In this document: piece after piece, positions 53,668-63,123 of the stretch
How the letters are laid out: each line of letters starts with the position of its first letter
How positions within the stretch are numbered: the stretch's first letter is position 1
NCBI GenBank assembly: GCA_963710535.1
Contig: CAVQAW010000003.1
Location: forward strand, 62,001-126,000
Direction: 5' to 3'
Origin: Pelagihabitans sp963710535
GTDB lineage: Bacteria > Bacteroidota > Bacteroidia > Flavobacteriales > Flavobacteriaceae
Length of the DNA stretch: 64,000 bases
The notes under the pieces: generated by a model
Told to the model about the DNA's origin: nothing
Database searches by the model: none
What the model saw: the letters and a program-made list of their open reading frames with translations, nothing else
Program-made: the position numbers and the translations under genes

Positions 53668-55077
53668 CTATACCATCACTTTTTTCCAATTCCCTTTTTT
53701 GAACCATGCAATGGAAATTCCGGCCAGAAGTACCTCCGCCAAGGTTATCGCAACAAAAATTCCGATCGGCCCCAGCCCCAGGGTCATCGAAGCGAAATAA
53801 GCCAATGGCAGCTGAAATAGCCAGAAGGCGATCAAATTAATTTTGGTAGGAGTTCCTGTGTCCCCGGCCCCATTGAAGGCTTGGGTCAATACCATCCCAT
53901 AGGCATAAAATATGTACCCGCCTGCCAATATTTGAAGGCACAAACTTCCATTCTCGATCACCAACGGGTTTGTATTGAACCATGTGATGATTTCTTTGGC
54001 AAAAAACAGATATGCCAAGGATACCGTGACCATGAAATATGCGTTGTATTTGCCCGTTTTCCAAACCGAAATTTCGGCCCGCTCAGGCTGGTTGGCTCCC
54101 AGGTTTTGGCCCACCAAGGTAGCGGCGGCATTGCTCATGCCCCATGAGGGCATTAAGGTGAACAGAATCACGCGAATCGCGATGGTATAGCCTGCAAGCG
54201 CCTCGCTCCCGAACTCCGACATCAAACGCATCAGGAAAACCCAACTGGAAGTGCCGATGAGGAACTGGGCGATTCCACCCGATGAAACTTTGATAAGGTT
54301 CCACATCACCCCTAAACGGATTACAAGGTCGTTCCAACCTATTTTGATTCGACTCCAGCCAAAAAAGAGGATGCAAAGTTGAAAAATCACTGCTGTTCCC
54401 CTCCCGATATTGGTGGCTATTGCGGCACCCATCACACCATATTCAGGTACCGGGCCCCATCCAAAAATGAAGATTGGATCTAAGATTATATTGAGTCCGT
54501 TCGAAAGTACAAGAGTCCACATGGCCATCGATGCATCGCCGGCTCCCCTAAAAATCGCATTGATGAGAAAAAGCAATACAATGGTGATATTTCCGCCGAA
54601 CATCAACCGGGTGTATCCTTTGCCTTCAAGGATCAAATCGTTTTCAGCCCCCATTAATTGCAATACTTCCTCTGCAAACAAAAAACCCAAGAATCCCAAA
54701 AAAACAGCCAATGCCACCCCGAGAAAAATGGCTTGGACCGCGGCCTGTCCTGCGGCTTTGAGATCTTTCTCCCCTATTCGTCGCGCAACAACCGCCGTGG
54801 CTGCCATACTCAACCCGATGGCGAAAGCATAGACTAAGGTGATTACCGACTCTGTAAGGCCTATGGTGGCCACCGCATTGACGCTTACCTGTGAAACGTA
54901 GGCGATATCGACCAAAGCGAAGATCGATTCCATCATCATCTCCAAAATCATGGGAATGGCCAGCAAAAAAATCGCCCTGCGGATGCTTATGGCCGTGAAA
55001 TCGGTTTCCTTTCCGGAAAGGGCCTCCATAGACGCGTCCCAAATTTTTTTAAGCGGATTGATTTTTTGAGCGGTCAT
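53668..55077 (-). CDS. MATE family efflux transporter
   Basis: A 469-residue membrane protein with 12 predicted helices in two similar halves. Family marks are IPMILEMMMESIFALVD in the first helix (cited in part), VSVNAVATIGLTESV, FRGAGDASMAMW and, in the second half, LVGQNLGANQPERAE. These proteins export drugs or metabolites against Na+ or H+. The substrate is unknown. The start is followed upstream by a 270-base spacer with no gene. Confidence 0.9.
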   Translation of the reverse strand: MTAQKINPLKKIWDASMEALSGKETDFTAISIRRAIFLLAIPMILEMMMESIFALVDIAYVSQVSVNAVATIGLTESVITLVYAFAIGLSMAATAVVARRIGEKDLKAAGQAAVQAIFLGVALAVFLGFLGFLFAEEVLQLMGAENDLILEGKGYTRLMFGGNITIVLLFLINAIFRGAGDASMAMWTLVLSNGLNIILDPIFIFGWGPVPEYGVMGAAIATNIGRGTAVIFQLCILFFGWSRIKIGWNDLVIRLGVMWNLIKVSSGGIAQFLIGTSSWVFLMRLMSEFGSEALAGYTIAIRVILFTLMPSWGMSNAAATLVGQNLGANQPERAEISVWKTGKYNAYFMVTVSLAYLFFAKEIITWFNTNPLVIENGSLCLQILAGGYIFYAYGMVLTQAFNGAGDTGTPTKINLIAFWLFQLPLAYFASMTLGLGPIGIFVAITLAEVLLAGISIAWFKKGNWKKVMV

Positions 55078-55350
55078 GGCAATGGAATTAAATTACCTTA
55101 TAAAGCTTTCCAGTATATAAAACCGATGATAGTCTTTTCCCCCAAGTCATGGAACCCTGAACTGCCATGGTATCTATAATTCCAGATCAGGGGTTCCACA
55201 AAGATGCAAAAAAATAGAAGATCCCTTTTCAGTACCGCAGCTGTATTGCGATAGGGAAACGCATTGCTGGCCAACATTAACGTTGCTTTTCATACTAAAC
55301 TCGAAGATGCCCCGTTCGTGTTACATACGAACACTTTAATCGCAACTTTG

Positions 55351-56148
55351 ATGTCTCCAATTAAAATTATTTTTTCAGCATTTGCGCTGACAATGATCTT
55401 TTCTTGTTCCACTGATAGCGGTAATGAAACGACTGTTATCGATGACAATGGGAACCCCGTGACCATCGATGTATCCGCAAACAGAAAATCGGTCGGCGAA
55501 TCCTCGAACGAACTCTTATCGGATAATGCTTTCCAAGCTGTTTCCTTGGAGATTTTTTATGTGGAGGGACAACGGCCAAATGCCGGTGCTATCGAGAATT
55601 TCGAATCGTTTTTAAACGACCGGTTGAACAAACCCAACGGCGTTCAAATTCAATTGAAATCCATAGCCTCTCCCCAACAAGCGGTTTATTCGATAACCGA
55701 TATCCGCAATTTGGAAGATGAGATACGCACGCTGTACAACAAAGATGGAGAAATCGCCGTATTTGGGCTCTATATCGACGGCGAGTACTCTGAGAACACC
55801 GAAAATGGATCGGTCTTGGGGGTCGCCTATCGCAATACTTCCTTTGTAATATTTGAAGAAACCATTAAATCTTTTGGCGGACAGCCATTAGGACCGAGTA
55901 CAACAACGCTGGAATCGGTGGTGTTGAATCATGAATTTGGCCATCTTTTGGGTCTGGTCAATACGGGTTCCGCCATGCAGAACCCACATCAAGACGTACA
56001 GAATGGACGGCACTGTACAGACGACAACTGTTTGATGTACTGGACCGCGGAAACCGGTGAAGGATTATTGAATGCCCTTAGCGGAGGTTCCGTGCCTGCT
56101 TTGGATGGAGACTGCCTGGCCGATTTAAGGGCCAATGGCGGGCGTTGA
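55351..56148 (+). CDS. Metzincin-like metalloprotease lipoprotein
   Basis: About 265 residues from ATG 55351, which gives the signal and lipobox IFSC (Cys19); the frame is open upstream without support. The zinc motif is HEFGHLLGLVN (His194, Glu195, His198), followed by NPHQD (His213) and a Cys-bearing HCTDDNCLMYW with the Met-turn. In classical metzincins the third ligand is His or Asp at the tenth place after the first His; here it is Asn204, so His213 or His221 may serve. I recall this as a flavobacterial 'membrane metalloprotease' family. Probably acts on the cell surface or in the periplasm. Confidence 0.8.
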   Translation: MSPIKIIFSAFALTMIFSCSTDSGNETTVIDDNGNPVTIDVSANRKSVGESSNELLSDNAFQAVSLEIFYVEGQRPNAGAIENFESFLNDRLNKPNGVQIQLKSIASPQQAVYSITDIRNLEDEIRTLYNKDGEIAVFGLYIDGEYSENTENGSVLGVAYRNTSFVIFEETIKSFGGQPLGPSTTTLESVVLNHEFGHLLGLVNTGSAMQNPHQDVQNGRHCTDDNCLMYWTAETGEGLLNALSGGSVPALDGDCLADLRANGGR

Positions 56149-56172
56149 ATTCACACCAGTGCCAAAATGACG

Positions 56173-59100
56173 TTATTTGAGATAGTTGGCACGGTATCGC
56201 CAATAACTGATGGCGCCCAATAACATTACCCCCAAGGCGATGTACCAAATATAATTGGGGGTTATCGCGGCAGCACCGCTTTGCCCATAACTATGCAAGC
56301 CCACCAGATAGTAGTTTACACCGAAATAGGTCATCATGATACTCCCGAATGCCACTACGCTCAAGAAACTGAACGTCCATTTGCCCCTAAGACCCGGTAC
56401 CAGTCTGGTATGAATGACAAAGGCATACACCATGATGGAGATCAAGGCCCAGGTTTCTTTAGGGTCCCAGCCCCAATAGCGGCCCCAGCTTTCATTTGCC
56501 CATTGGCCTCCCAGAAAATTGCCAATGGTGAGCATGATCAATCCTACCGTTAAGGTAACTTCATTGATGATGGTCAATTCCCTTAAGCTCATTTCCATCC
56601 TTACCTTGTTCTTTTTATTCGTCAAAATCATAAGGATCAAAGAAACCAAGCCTAATATCATCCCCACGGTCAAGGGTCCATAGCTACCGACGATCACGGC
56701 CACATGAATCATCAACCAATAACTGTCAAGTACCGGAACCAGATTTCCGATAGAGGGATCTACCCAACTCTGATGGGCGATCCAAAGCAGCATTGCGCTC
56801 ACAAATGCGGTGGCAGCGATGGTCATATCGCTTTTTCGCCCCAAAGAAAGCCCCATGGCCATGGTAGCCCAAGATACATATAGGATACTTTCATAGGCAT
56901 CACTCCAGGGCGCATGTCCCGATATATACCAGCGCAGAACCAATCCGGCCGTATGCCAAAGAAACAAAACGATGATGGTGCCCTTCAAAAAATAAGTGGC
57001 GACCTTCCAGATTTCACGGTCGCGAAAAATCTGAAAAACAAGGACGAAAAACATGAATATTCCGGATAGTGCATAGTATTTATAAATGCCGTTGAAAATG
57101 TTCAACTTGTTATAGATCACCTCGGTATTCACTTTTTGTTCGGACGGCAGCACCTCACTCCCATGGTTCTTTTGATTTTGTTGGAAGGCCTTCAACAATT
57201 TATCTGCTTCGCCATAGTCCCCGGTCTGCTGGGCCTGCTGAAGCGACATCAAATAATAGGGTACCGCGTTTTTTACAAAATTGCCATAGAGGGAGTCCGC
57301 AATTTGGTACTGACCGCCCCGATATTCTACTGCGGAGATCCATTTATTGTTTTCATCGTTGAGCAAGGGAAAAATCTTTACTATTTCCCCGCCCAAAGCC
57401 ATGTTCAAAAGACCTAGACGTATGTTGGCATCCTTGAAGTCTTGCTGAAACTGGTTGGGATTATTCGTGGCCGTGGCATCCCTTAGATAGGGCTCGAGCT
57501 TATAATTGCCCTGGGCGTCGAAGAAATCGATCGCCTTGACATATTTTTGTCCTTCGGGCACCCCGATGATTTTACGGATACTGTCATTTTTTCCTTTTTT
57601 GTCCAAAGCGATGAATTCGGTATTGTACCAAACCGCCGGATTGATCATCATCGACAGGAACACCTGGTCCGAATTCAAACCGTTATACTTGTCCTTTAAA
57701 CTCAATTTTCGCAACAATTCTGAAGAAAAGGTATTGATCGGCTTCATTCGACCTCCCTCATCCTGAATGACCAATTTGCCAAATTTCGCGGCATGTTCCT
57801 TCCCCACGGTGGAAGCATCGATAAGCGAATCAATTTGGGCTTGGGTGGGCATGGCATCATGGTCGTGGCCATCATCCGATGTATGTTCTTGGGAAGAAAC
57901 AGACCAAACAAAACCTAAAACCAAAACAGCGGTCATGGCCTTTTTTTTCGATTTAAGTTTATCCAAGGAACCGGATAGGTCCTTGAATCGGGTCTTACCA
58001 AAAAACATAATGCCCAGCAGTCCCATATACAATAAAAAATAACCGATATAGGTAATCCAAGTGCCCCACTGGTCGTGGTTCACCGATAATATCGTCCCCT
58101 TTTCATCGGGATGGAAGCTGGACTGAAAAAAGCGGTATCCTTTATGATCGAGCACATGGTTCATGAAAATATCATAATCGAATGGCCGGTCGTCCTCTAC
58201 CGAGATCTTGCTCATAAAAGAGGCATAACCTTTTTCGGTGCCTGGATATTTTTCCGCGATAAAATCGTTCAGTTTGATCGCAAAAGGCAATTCATAGACC
58301 TTGGAACCATAGGCCAACATAAAATCGAGGCCGCCTACCGTGAATTTATCGGTGAAATTGGTACTGCCCTTTCCCCCCAATATCTTTTTCTGAACGACCT
58401 CTCCCCCAGCGGCCACTTCGACCACCAAGGCATCCTGGGTAGCCTCCGATAGCTCATTTTTTGGAACTTCCACCACCCCATAAGACCCCTTTATGGGCGG
58501 CTCCGGAATTACGAACTGCATTCCGGCCGTGCTGTAGAGCGACCTTAGTTGAAGACTTTGCAGGCTATCCTTCACCAACTGTCCCTGAAACTGATCGGCC
58601 ATGCGAAGAAAACTGCCTTCAAAAGCCGATTTGATTTGATAGGTACTATCGTTGATGAAAAGATTGATGGCCCCATCGGTAGGCTTGTTGAGCGCGAAAA
58701 GCACATTGTGGATATTGGCCACCTGACCAACCTCCAGGTAATGGTCATGTCTTTGACCGTCACCGGCCTCCACGATTTTCAGGAATTCAATACCGTTTTC
58801 GTCAGGCACTACCCCTTCCTTGGCCCCTTTGATAAAGTCGACATAGGAAATGGCAAAGTCCCTTCCGTTGTAATCGGAATTCCATGGAAGGTTCGATTTG
58901 ATGGCCTCTGGGGTAACGATCAGATCGTTTTGTAAAATTTTTCGTCTTGGCTCGCCGTTGATCTCACCGTCGACATGGGCGGTTAAATAGGTCTTGTCCG
59001 AAAAAAAAACCTTTTCTGTATTCCCTTCCCGAATGGGCATCATCCCTTCGAAGCTGATGTACCGGGTGACAAATGCCCCTAGAATGATCAATATCCATGA

Positions 59101-59361
59101 CAGGTGCAGTGTCAATACGGGCCATTTTTCCCATCTCAAAAGGCGGTATCTGAACATATTACCAGTAAAGTTGATGACAAAAAAGACCATGATGGCCTCA
59201 AACCAAGCGGCGTTGTAAATCCATATTCGAGCGGTATCGGTACTGTATTTGCTTTCGATGAATGTGCCAAAAGCCATGGCGGTCGCGAAGACCAAAAACA
59301 AAACCGCCATTAAACGGGTGGAGAAGAAAATCTTTTTAAAAAGTGCTGTCATTAAGGACAA
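56173..59361 (-). CDS. Fused cytochrome c maturation protein CcsBA (ResB-ResC)
   Basis: A 1062-residue membrane protein, start at 59361 or at the ATG three codons on (MTALFKKIFF). N-terminal ResB-like part (about 1-450) with membrane helices near 15-35, 48-65 and 80-100 and a large periplasmic domain; a helix near 435-455; a second periplasmic domain (about 515-770); and the C-terminal CcsA part with the haem-handling WWD motif WGRYWGWDPKETWAL near residue 965. It carries haem across the membrane and attaches it to apocytochromes c such as the one at 4594-5061. Flavobacteria use this fused form. Confidence 0.9.
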   Translation of the reverse strand: MSLMTALFKKIFFSTRLMAVLFLVFATAMAFGTFIESKYSTDTARIWIYNAAWFEAIMVFFVINFTGNMFRYRLLRWEKWPVLTLHLSWILIILGAFVTRYISFEGMMPIREGNTEKVFFSDKTYLTAHVDGEINGEPRRKILQNDLIVTPEAIKSNLPWNSDYNGRDFAISYVDFIKGAKEGVVPDENGIEFLKIVEAGDGQRHDHYLEVGQVANIHNVLFALNKPTDGAINLFINDSTYQIKSAFEGSFLRMADQFQGQLVKDSLQSLQLRSLYSTAGMQFVIPEPPIKGSYGVVEVPKNELSEATQDALVVEVAAGGEVVQKKILGGKGSTNFTDKFTVGGLDFMLAYGSKVYELPFAIKLNDFIAEKYPGTEKGYASFMSKISVEDDRPFDYDIFMNHVLDHKGYRFFQSSFHPDEKGTILSVNHDQWGTWITYIGYFLLYMGLLGIMFFGKTRFKDLSGSLDKLKSKKKAMTAVLVLGFVWSVSSQEHTSDDGHDHDAMPTQAQIDSLIDASTVGKEHAAKFGKLVIQDEGGRMKPINTFSSELLRKLSLKDKYNGLNSDQVFLSMMINPAVWYNTEFIALDKKGKNDSIRKIIGVPEGQKYVKAIDFFDAQGNYKLEPYLRDATATNNPNQFQQDFKDANIRLGLLNMALGGEIVKIFPLLNDENNKWISAVEYRGGQYQIADSLYGNFVKNAVPYYLMSLQQAQQTGDYGEADKLLKAFQQNQKNHGSEVLPSEQKVNTEVIYNKLNIFNGIYKYYALSGIFMFFVLVFQIFRDREIWKVATYFLKGTIIVLFLWHTAGLVLRWYISGHAPWSDAYESILYVSWATMAMGLSLGRKSDMTIAATAFVSAMLLWIAHQSWVDPSIGNLVPVLDSYWLMIHVAVIVGSYGPLTVGMILGLVSLILMILTNKKNKVRMEMSLRELTIINEVTLTVGLIMLTIGNFLGGQWANESWGRYWGWDPKETWALISIMVYAFVIHTRLVPGLRGKWTFSFLSVVAFGSIMMTYFGVNYYLVGLHSYGQSGAAAITPNYIWYIALGVMLLGAISYWRYRANYLK

Positions 59362-59378
59362 TTTGCTTTTACGAGATG

Positions 59379-59386
59379 CAAAAATA
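59379..59386 (-). promoter_or_regulatory. Candidate -7 element (TATTTTTG) for the ccsBA gene
   Basis: Exact TAnnTTTG followed by C on the minus strand, 17 bases before the start at 59361. No clear -33 TTTG. Confidence 0.4.
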
Positions 59387-59490
59387 CGGTCTTTTTATGA
59401 GTTATAGGCTGGTCGGCACCGCTTAATAAGTTAAACGGAATTGTTAATTGTTTCCCAAGTCGACCGAAATATTTTGTCGTAATTTTGAGC

Positions 59491-60255
59491 ATGCTGAAGG
59501 TAGTCATCATTGGTACTGGCAGGGTTGCCCAACATTTGTTCGATGCATTCCGCTCGGGCACTGTTGCAAAAGTGGTGCAGGTCTTCGGGAGACAATCCGC
59601 TTCGCTGAAGCGTTTTAATGGTGCGGCCACCCATTTAATCGGCGATGGCCGGCTGATACAGGCCGATGTGATTATCATTGCGGTATCGGATAGCGCGATT
59701 TCCGAGGTAGCCCAACTTTTAAATACAAGTACCGGTTTGGTCGTTCACACATCAGGCGGCATTCCGGTCAATGCACTTTCAATCCATGACCGGCGAGGGG
59801 TATTCTATCCCTTGCAATCCTTTAGCAGTGATAGGGCGGTCGACTTTGGAAAGGTGCCCATTTGCATTGAAGCCAAAGATCCAAAAGATTTAAAACTACT
59901 TCATCATTTGGCGTCCTCCATTTCAACTATGGTTTATGAAATCGATTCCGATCAGCGAAAACATCTTCATCTAGCTGCAGTTTTCGCCAACAATTTCACG
60001 AACCATATGTATGTTTTGGCCCAACAAATCTGCGAAGAAAACGGCCTGTCTTTTGACATGTTGAAACCCTTGATCCTGGAAACCGGCAAAAAGATACAAC
60101 ACGATAGCCCGCTTATGATGCAAACCGGCCCGGCCATCAGGCACGATGTTTCGGTTTTACAGTTGCATGCCAAATTGTTGGGTGGCGGAACCCGAGGCGC
60201 CATATATGAATTGCTCAGTAAATCGATTCAAAATCAAAAACATGGCTTGGAATGA
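59491..60255 (+). CDS. Rossmann / DUF2520 domain protein
   Basis: A 254-residue protein from ATG 59491 (MLKVVIIGTGRVAQH); a TTG two codons earlier is also in frame. The N-terminal half binds a nucleotide (IGTGRVAQHLFDAF, then IIIAVSDSAISEVA), and the C-terminal half is the DUF2520 helical domain (RKHLHLAAVFANNFTNHMY). The fold recalls ketopantoate or pyrroline-5-carboxylate reductases, but no activity is known to me. TAATTTTG at 59480-59487 fits a -7 element and would give an almost leaderless message. First of a plus-strand run with kdsC and maf. Confidence 0.85.
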   Translation: MLKVVIIGTGRVAQHLFDAFRSGTVAKVVQVFGRQSASLKRFNGAATHLIGDGRLIQADVIIIAVSDSAISEVAQLLNTSTGLVVHTSGGIPVNALSIHDRRGVFYPLQSFSSDRAVDFGKVPICIEAKDPKDLKLLHHLASSISTMVYEIDSDQRKHLHLAAVFANNFTNHMYVLAQQICEENGLSFDMLKPLILETGKKIQHDSPLMMQTGPAIRHDVSVLQLHAKLLGGGTRGAIYELLSKSIQNQKHGLE

Positions 60256-60367
60256 CGATTGCCCATCGAGAATGAGGGTCGCCGGTATCGAAATAGGGGA
60301 TATCGCTTCCGAGCGTCCGTTTTTTTTCTCTCGCCATTTTTCTTTAATCTTGAATAAAAATTAATCC

Positions 60368-60895
60368 TTGGAAAAAAGTTATAAGGTTTACCTAAAAGAG
60401 ATCACCACTTTTGTATTTGACGTCGATGGTGTATTTACCGACGGCACTTTGTTGATCACAAGTGAAGGTGAAATGCTCAGAAAGATGAGCGTAAAGGACG
60501 GTTATGCCCTCAAAACGGCTTTGGATAAAGGATACAAGGTCTGCATCATTTCCGGAGGTACCAATGAGGGGGTCCGCAACCGACTGAAAGGATTGGGAGT
60601 GACCGATATCTATCTAGGGGCGCACCATAAAGAAGAACCTTTGAAGGAATTCTTGGATATTTACAATATCGACCCCAAAAATGTACTCTATATGGGGGAC
60701 GATCTGCCAGATATCCCTCCTATGCTGTTGGTAGGCATGCCCACCTGTCCTCAGGACGCCGTCGCCGAGGTAAAGTCGATCGCAAAATATGTTTCCCAAA
60801 GAAAAGGGGGCGATGAATGTGTTCGCGATGTGATCGAACAGGTATTAAAAATGCGTGGGGATTGGTACGGCAATTTTGATGCCCAAAACGCCTGA
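60368..60895 (+). CDS. kdsC: KDO-8-phosphate phosphatase (HAD family), TTG start
   Basis: A 175-residue HAD phosphatase of normal KdsC length. Motif I is VFDVDGVFTDG (Asp18, Asp20), motif II lies in IISGGTNEGV, and the metal Asp pair is in YMGDDLPDIP. The only possible start that keeps the family N-terminus is TTG at 60368; a stop codon lies two codons before it and there is no ATG before motif I. It removes phosphate from KDO-8-P in lipopolysaccharide synthesis. It is followed by maf after 6 bases. Confidence 0.88.
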   Translation: MEKSYKVYLKEITTFVFDVDGVFTDGTLLITSEGEMLRKMSVKDGYALKTALDKGYKVCIISGGTNEGVRNRLKGLGVTDIYLGAHHKEEPLKEFLDIYNIDPKNVLYMGDDLPDIPPMLLVGMPTCPQDAVAEVKSIAKYVSQRKGGDECVRDVIEQVLKMRGDWYGNFDAQNA

Positions 60896-60901
60896 TTCCC
60901 C

Positions 60902-61489
60902 ATGTATACCGAACGACTAAAAAATTATCGGATCATACTGGCCTCCGGATCACCCAGGCGTCAGCAGTTGTTGGAGGAGATGGGCATACCGTTCGAGGTA
61001 CGCCTCAAACCGGTCGATGAAGTATATCCGTCCACTTTGAAGGCAGCAGGGATTGCAGATTATTTGGCCCAATTGAAGGCCGCCGCCTTCAAGGGTAACT
61101 TGGCCGAAAACGAAATCCTGATCACCTCGGATACGGTCGTCTGGTTCAAAAATAGATCCTATGCCAAAGCGGGTAGTGAAGCGCTCGCTTTTGAGATGCT
61201 CCAGACCCTCTCCGGAAATAGGCACCAAGTGATCACTTCTGTATGTTTTACCACTTCCACCGAGCAAATCACTAAACATGACATCACCGAGGTGAAATTC
61301 AGGAATCTGGAGGATGCGGAAATACGATACTATATTGAACACTTTAAACCTTTCGATAAGGCGGGTGCTTATGGCATACAGGAATGGCTGGGGTTGATCG
61401 GTATAGAAGCTATTCAGGGTTCCTATACCAATGTGGTCGGATTTCCTACCCATTTGGTGTATAAAACGTTAATGGATATGGCCAAATAA
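60902..61489 (+). CDS. maf: Maf family nucleoside triphosphate pyrophosphatase
   Basis: A 195-residue protein with the Maf signature LASGSPRRQQLLEEMG (15-30), the ITSDTVVW Asp motif near 74-81, and DKAGAYGIQEW near 154-164. Family members hydrolyse dTTP, UTP or modified nucleotides. Co-transcribed with kdsC. Confidence 0.93.
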   Translation: MYTERLKNYRIILASGSPRRQQLLEEMGIPFEVRLKPVDEVYPSTLKAAGIADYLAQLKAAAFKGNLAENEILITSDTVVWFKNRSYAKAGSEALAFEMLQTLSGNRHQVITSVCFTTSTEQITKHDITEVKFRNLEDAEIRYYIEHFKPFDKAGAYGIQEWLGLIGIEAIQGSYTNVVGFPTHLVYKTLMDMAK

Positions 61490-61525
61490 TCGATTTTAGG
61501 TAGTTTTGCACCAAACAATTTTGCT

Positions 61526-62482
61526 ATGGTCCGTTTCTTCTACAAAAAAGCCGCTTTCCCAGTTTTATCGGTGTTCCTGCTCACCATACTCGCCTGTAGG
61601 AAAGTGCCAAAATTGGAACAATCCGAAGTCGTGGCGCCAACCGAAATTGCCGCTCAAGCAGTACCGGTTTCAAAGAAGGTCCTTACCAATGCTTTTAAAG
61701 CGTATTGGTACGCAGGGGAGGCCGAGATCACGTCCTATGAATTGGAACAAGCGCGTTACGGCGAAATGCGGGAGGGCAAGGCAGTATTGATTTTTGTGAC
61801 CGAACCATTCTTGGCCGAAAAACAGGTAAAAGCAGATGGCAATCATCCCGACAATATCCCGGTCTTGAAATTGAACACCACAAAAAATTACCTTACAGGA
61901 ATCTATCCCTATTCGATAATGACCAGCAGTTTTTACCCGGTAAATGATGACCGGCATGCACTGAAGGTTTCGTTTTCAAGCCAAGAGTGGTGCGGCCATG
62001 TTTATGCCCAACTCAACAATCGAGATCAATTCGAGGTGATGTCCCATTCCTATTTCGAGACGGAGGCCGATGAAACATTACAATTGGAAAAGGCAGTGCT
62101 CGAAAATGAACTCTGGAACAAATTGCGGCTCGATCCAACGGGCTTGCCGGTCGGAAATCTTGACATCGTTCCCTCCTTCGAATATATCCGCCTGTCCCAT
62201 AAAACCTTTAAAGCTTACAAGGCCAATGTTAAATTGACCCAAATCAATGGACTGTATGCATATGAAATCAATTATCCTGAACTCGAAAGGAATCTCACAA
62301 TTTATTTTAATGCATCCTTTCCCTATTCCATTGAAGGGTGGACAGAAACCTTCAAAAGTGGTTTTGGCCCAAATGCCACGGCAATGACCTCAACGGCAAA
62401 AAAAATCAAAGCAATTAAAAGTCCGTATTGGCAACAAAATAGCAATGGATATTTATCTTTGCGCGACAGTTTAGGATTATAA
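61526..62482 (+). CDS. Conserved flavobacterial lipoprotein downstream of maf
   Basis: A 318-residue lipoprotein with lipobox TILAC (Cys near 24). The mature part shows AYWYAGEAEITSYELEQARYG, cited in part, SFSSQEWCGHVYAQLN, and ERNLTIYFNASFPYSIEGW. I do not recognise a defined domain; as I recall, homologues are sometimes mislabelled 'septum formation inhibitor Maf' because they sit next to maf, as here. Probably periplasmic or outer membrane. The MscS-like gene begins 3 bases later. Confidence 0.72.
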   Translation: MVRFFYKKAAFPVLSVFLLTILACRKVPKLEQSEVVAPTEIAAQAVPVSKKVLTNAFKAYWYAGEAEITSYELEQARYGEMREGKAVLIFVTEPFLAEKQVKADGNHPDNIPVLKLNTTKNYLTGIYPYSIMTSSFYPVNDDRHALKVSFSSQEWCGHVYAQLNNRDQFEVMSHSYFETEADETLQLEKAVLENELWNKLRLDPTGLPVGNLDIVPSFEYIRLSHKTFKAYKANVKLTQINGLYAYEINYPELERNLTIYFNASFPYSIEGWTETFKSGFGPNATAMTSTAKKIKAIKSPYWQQNSNGYLSLRDSLGL

Positions 62483-62485
62483 CCC

Positions 62486-63046
62486 ATGGAGCAATATATC
62501 GAAGCCCACACCACCGAGTTGTTTTGGACAGCGGTCACCGTCGTGCTACTTCTTATTTTTAGGTTTATCAGCAATAAGGCCGTTCGCCGAATTGGAAGAT
62601 TGAGCGATATTGTGGAAGCCAGGACCATTTTGATTACCAAATACATCTCCTATGTCACCACTTTTTTGGGCGTTGCGGTACTAACCTTTGTCTGGGGCGT
62701 GAATCTCGAAAAATTGGGTTTGCTTTTTTCTTCGATCTTTGCCGTTATCGGTGTGGCCCTTTTCGCCCAATGGTCTATTTTGAGCAATGTGACCTCCGGG
62801 GTCATCCTCTTCTTTTCATTTCCCTTCAAGATTGGCGATCAAATAAAAATAATGGATAAGGATATCCTGGATAAACTGGAACCGGATGATACCATATTCG
62901 TCATCGAAGACATTAAGGCCTTTCATGTGCACTTAAGAAGCCCGAACGGGGAAATCATGACTTACCCCAACAATTTAATGCTCCAAAAGGCCGTGGTTCG
63001 AATAAATACTTACGAGCAGGTGATGGAAGGCACGGAGGCCTTGTAG
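62486..63046 (+). CDS. Small MscS-type mechanosensitive channel protein
   Basis: A 186-residue membrane protein with three hydrophobic segments (about 12-28, 50-72, 76-110). The last, with GLLFSSIFAVIGVALFAQ followed by SNVTSGVILFFSFPFKIGDQI, is the MscS pore helix and beta domain start (cited in parts). It lacks the larger C-terminal domain of full MscS. A role in osmotic pressure release is likely. Fourth gene after kdsC. Confidence 0.85.
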   Translation: MEQYIEAHTTELFWTAVTVVLLLIFRFISNKAVRRIGRLSDIVEARTILITKYISYVTTFLGVAVLTFVWGVNLEKLGLLFSSIFAVIGVALFAQWSILSNVTSGVILFFSFPFKIGDQIKIMDKDILDKLEPDDTIFVIEDIKAFHVHLRSPNGEIMTYPNNLMLQKAVVRINTYEQVMEGTEAL

Positions 63047-63123
63047 GGAGTGTTAAAGAAGTTCTAAAACGGGGGTTGGGCCTCTATATCTTCCTATATT
63101 TGAAAGCCAACTAAAATCAGCAT

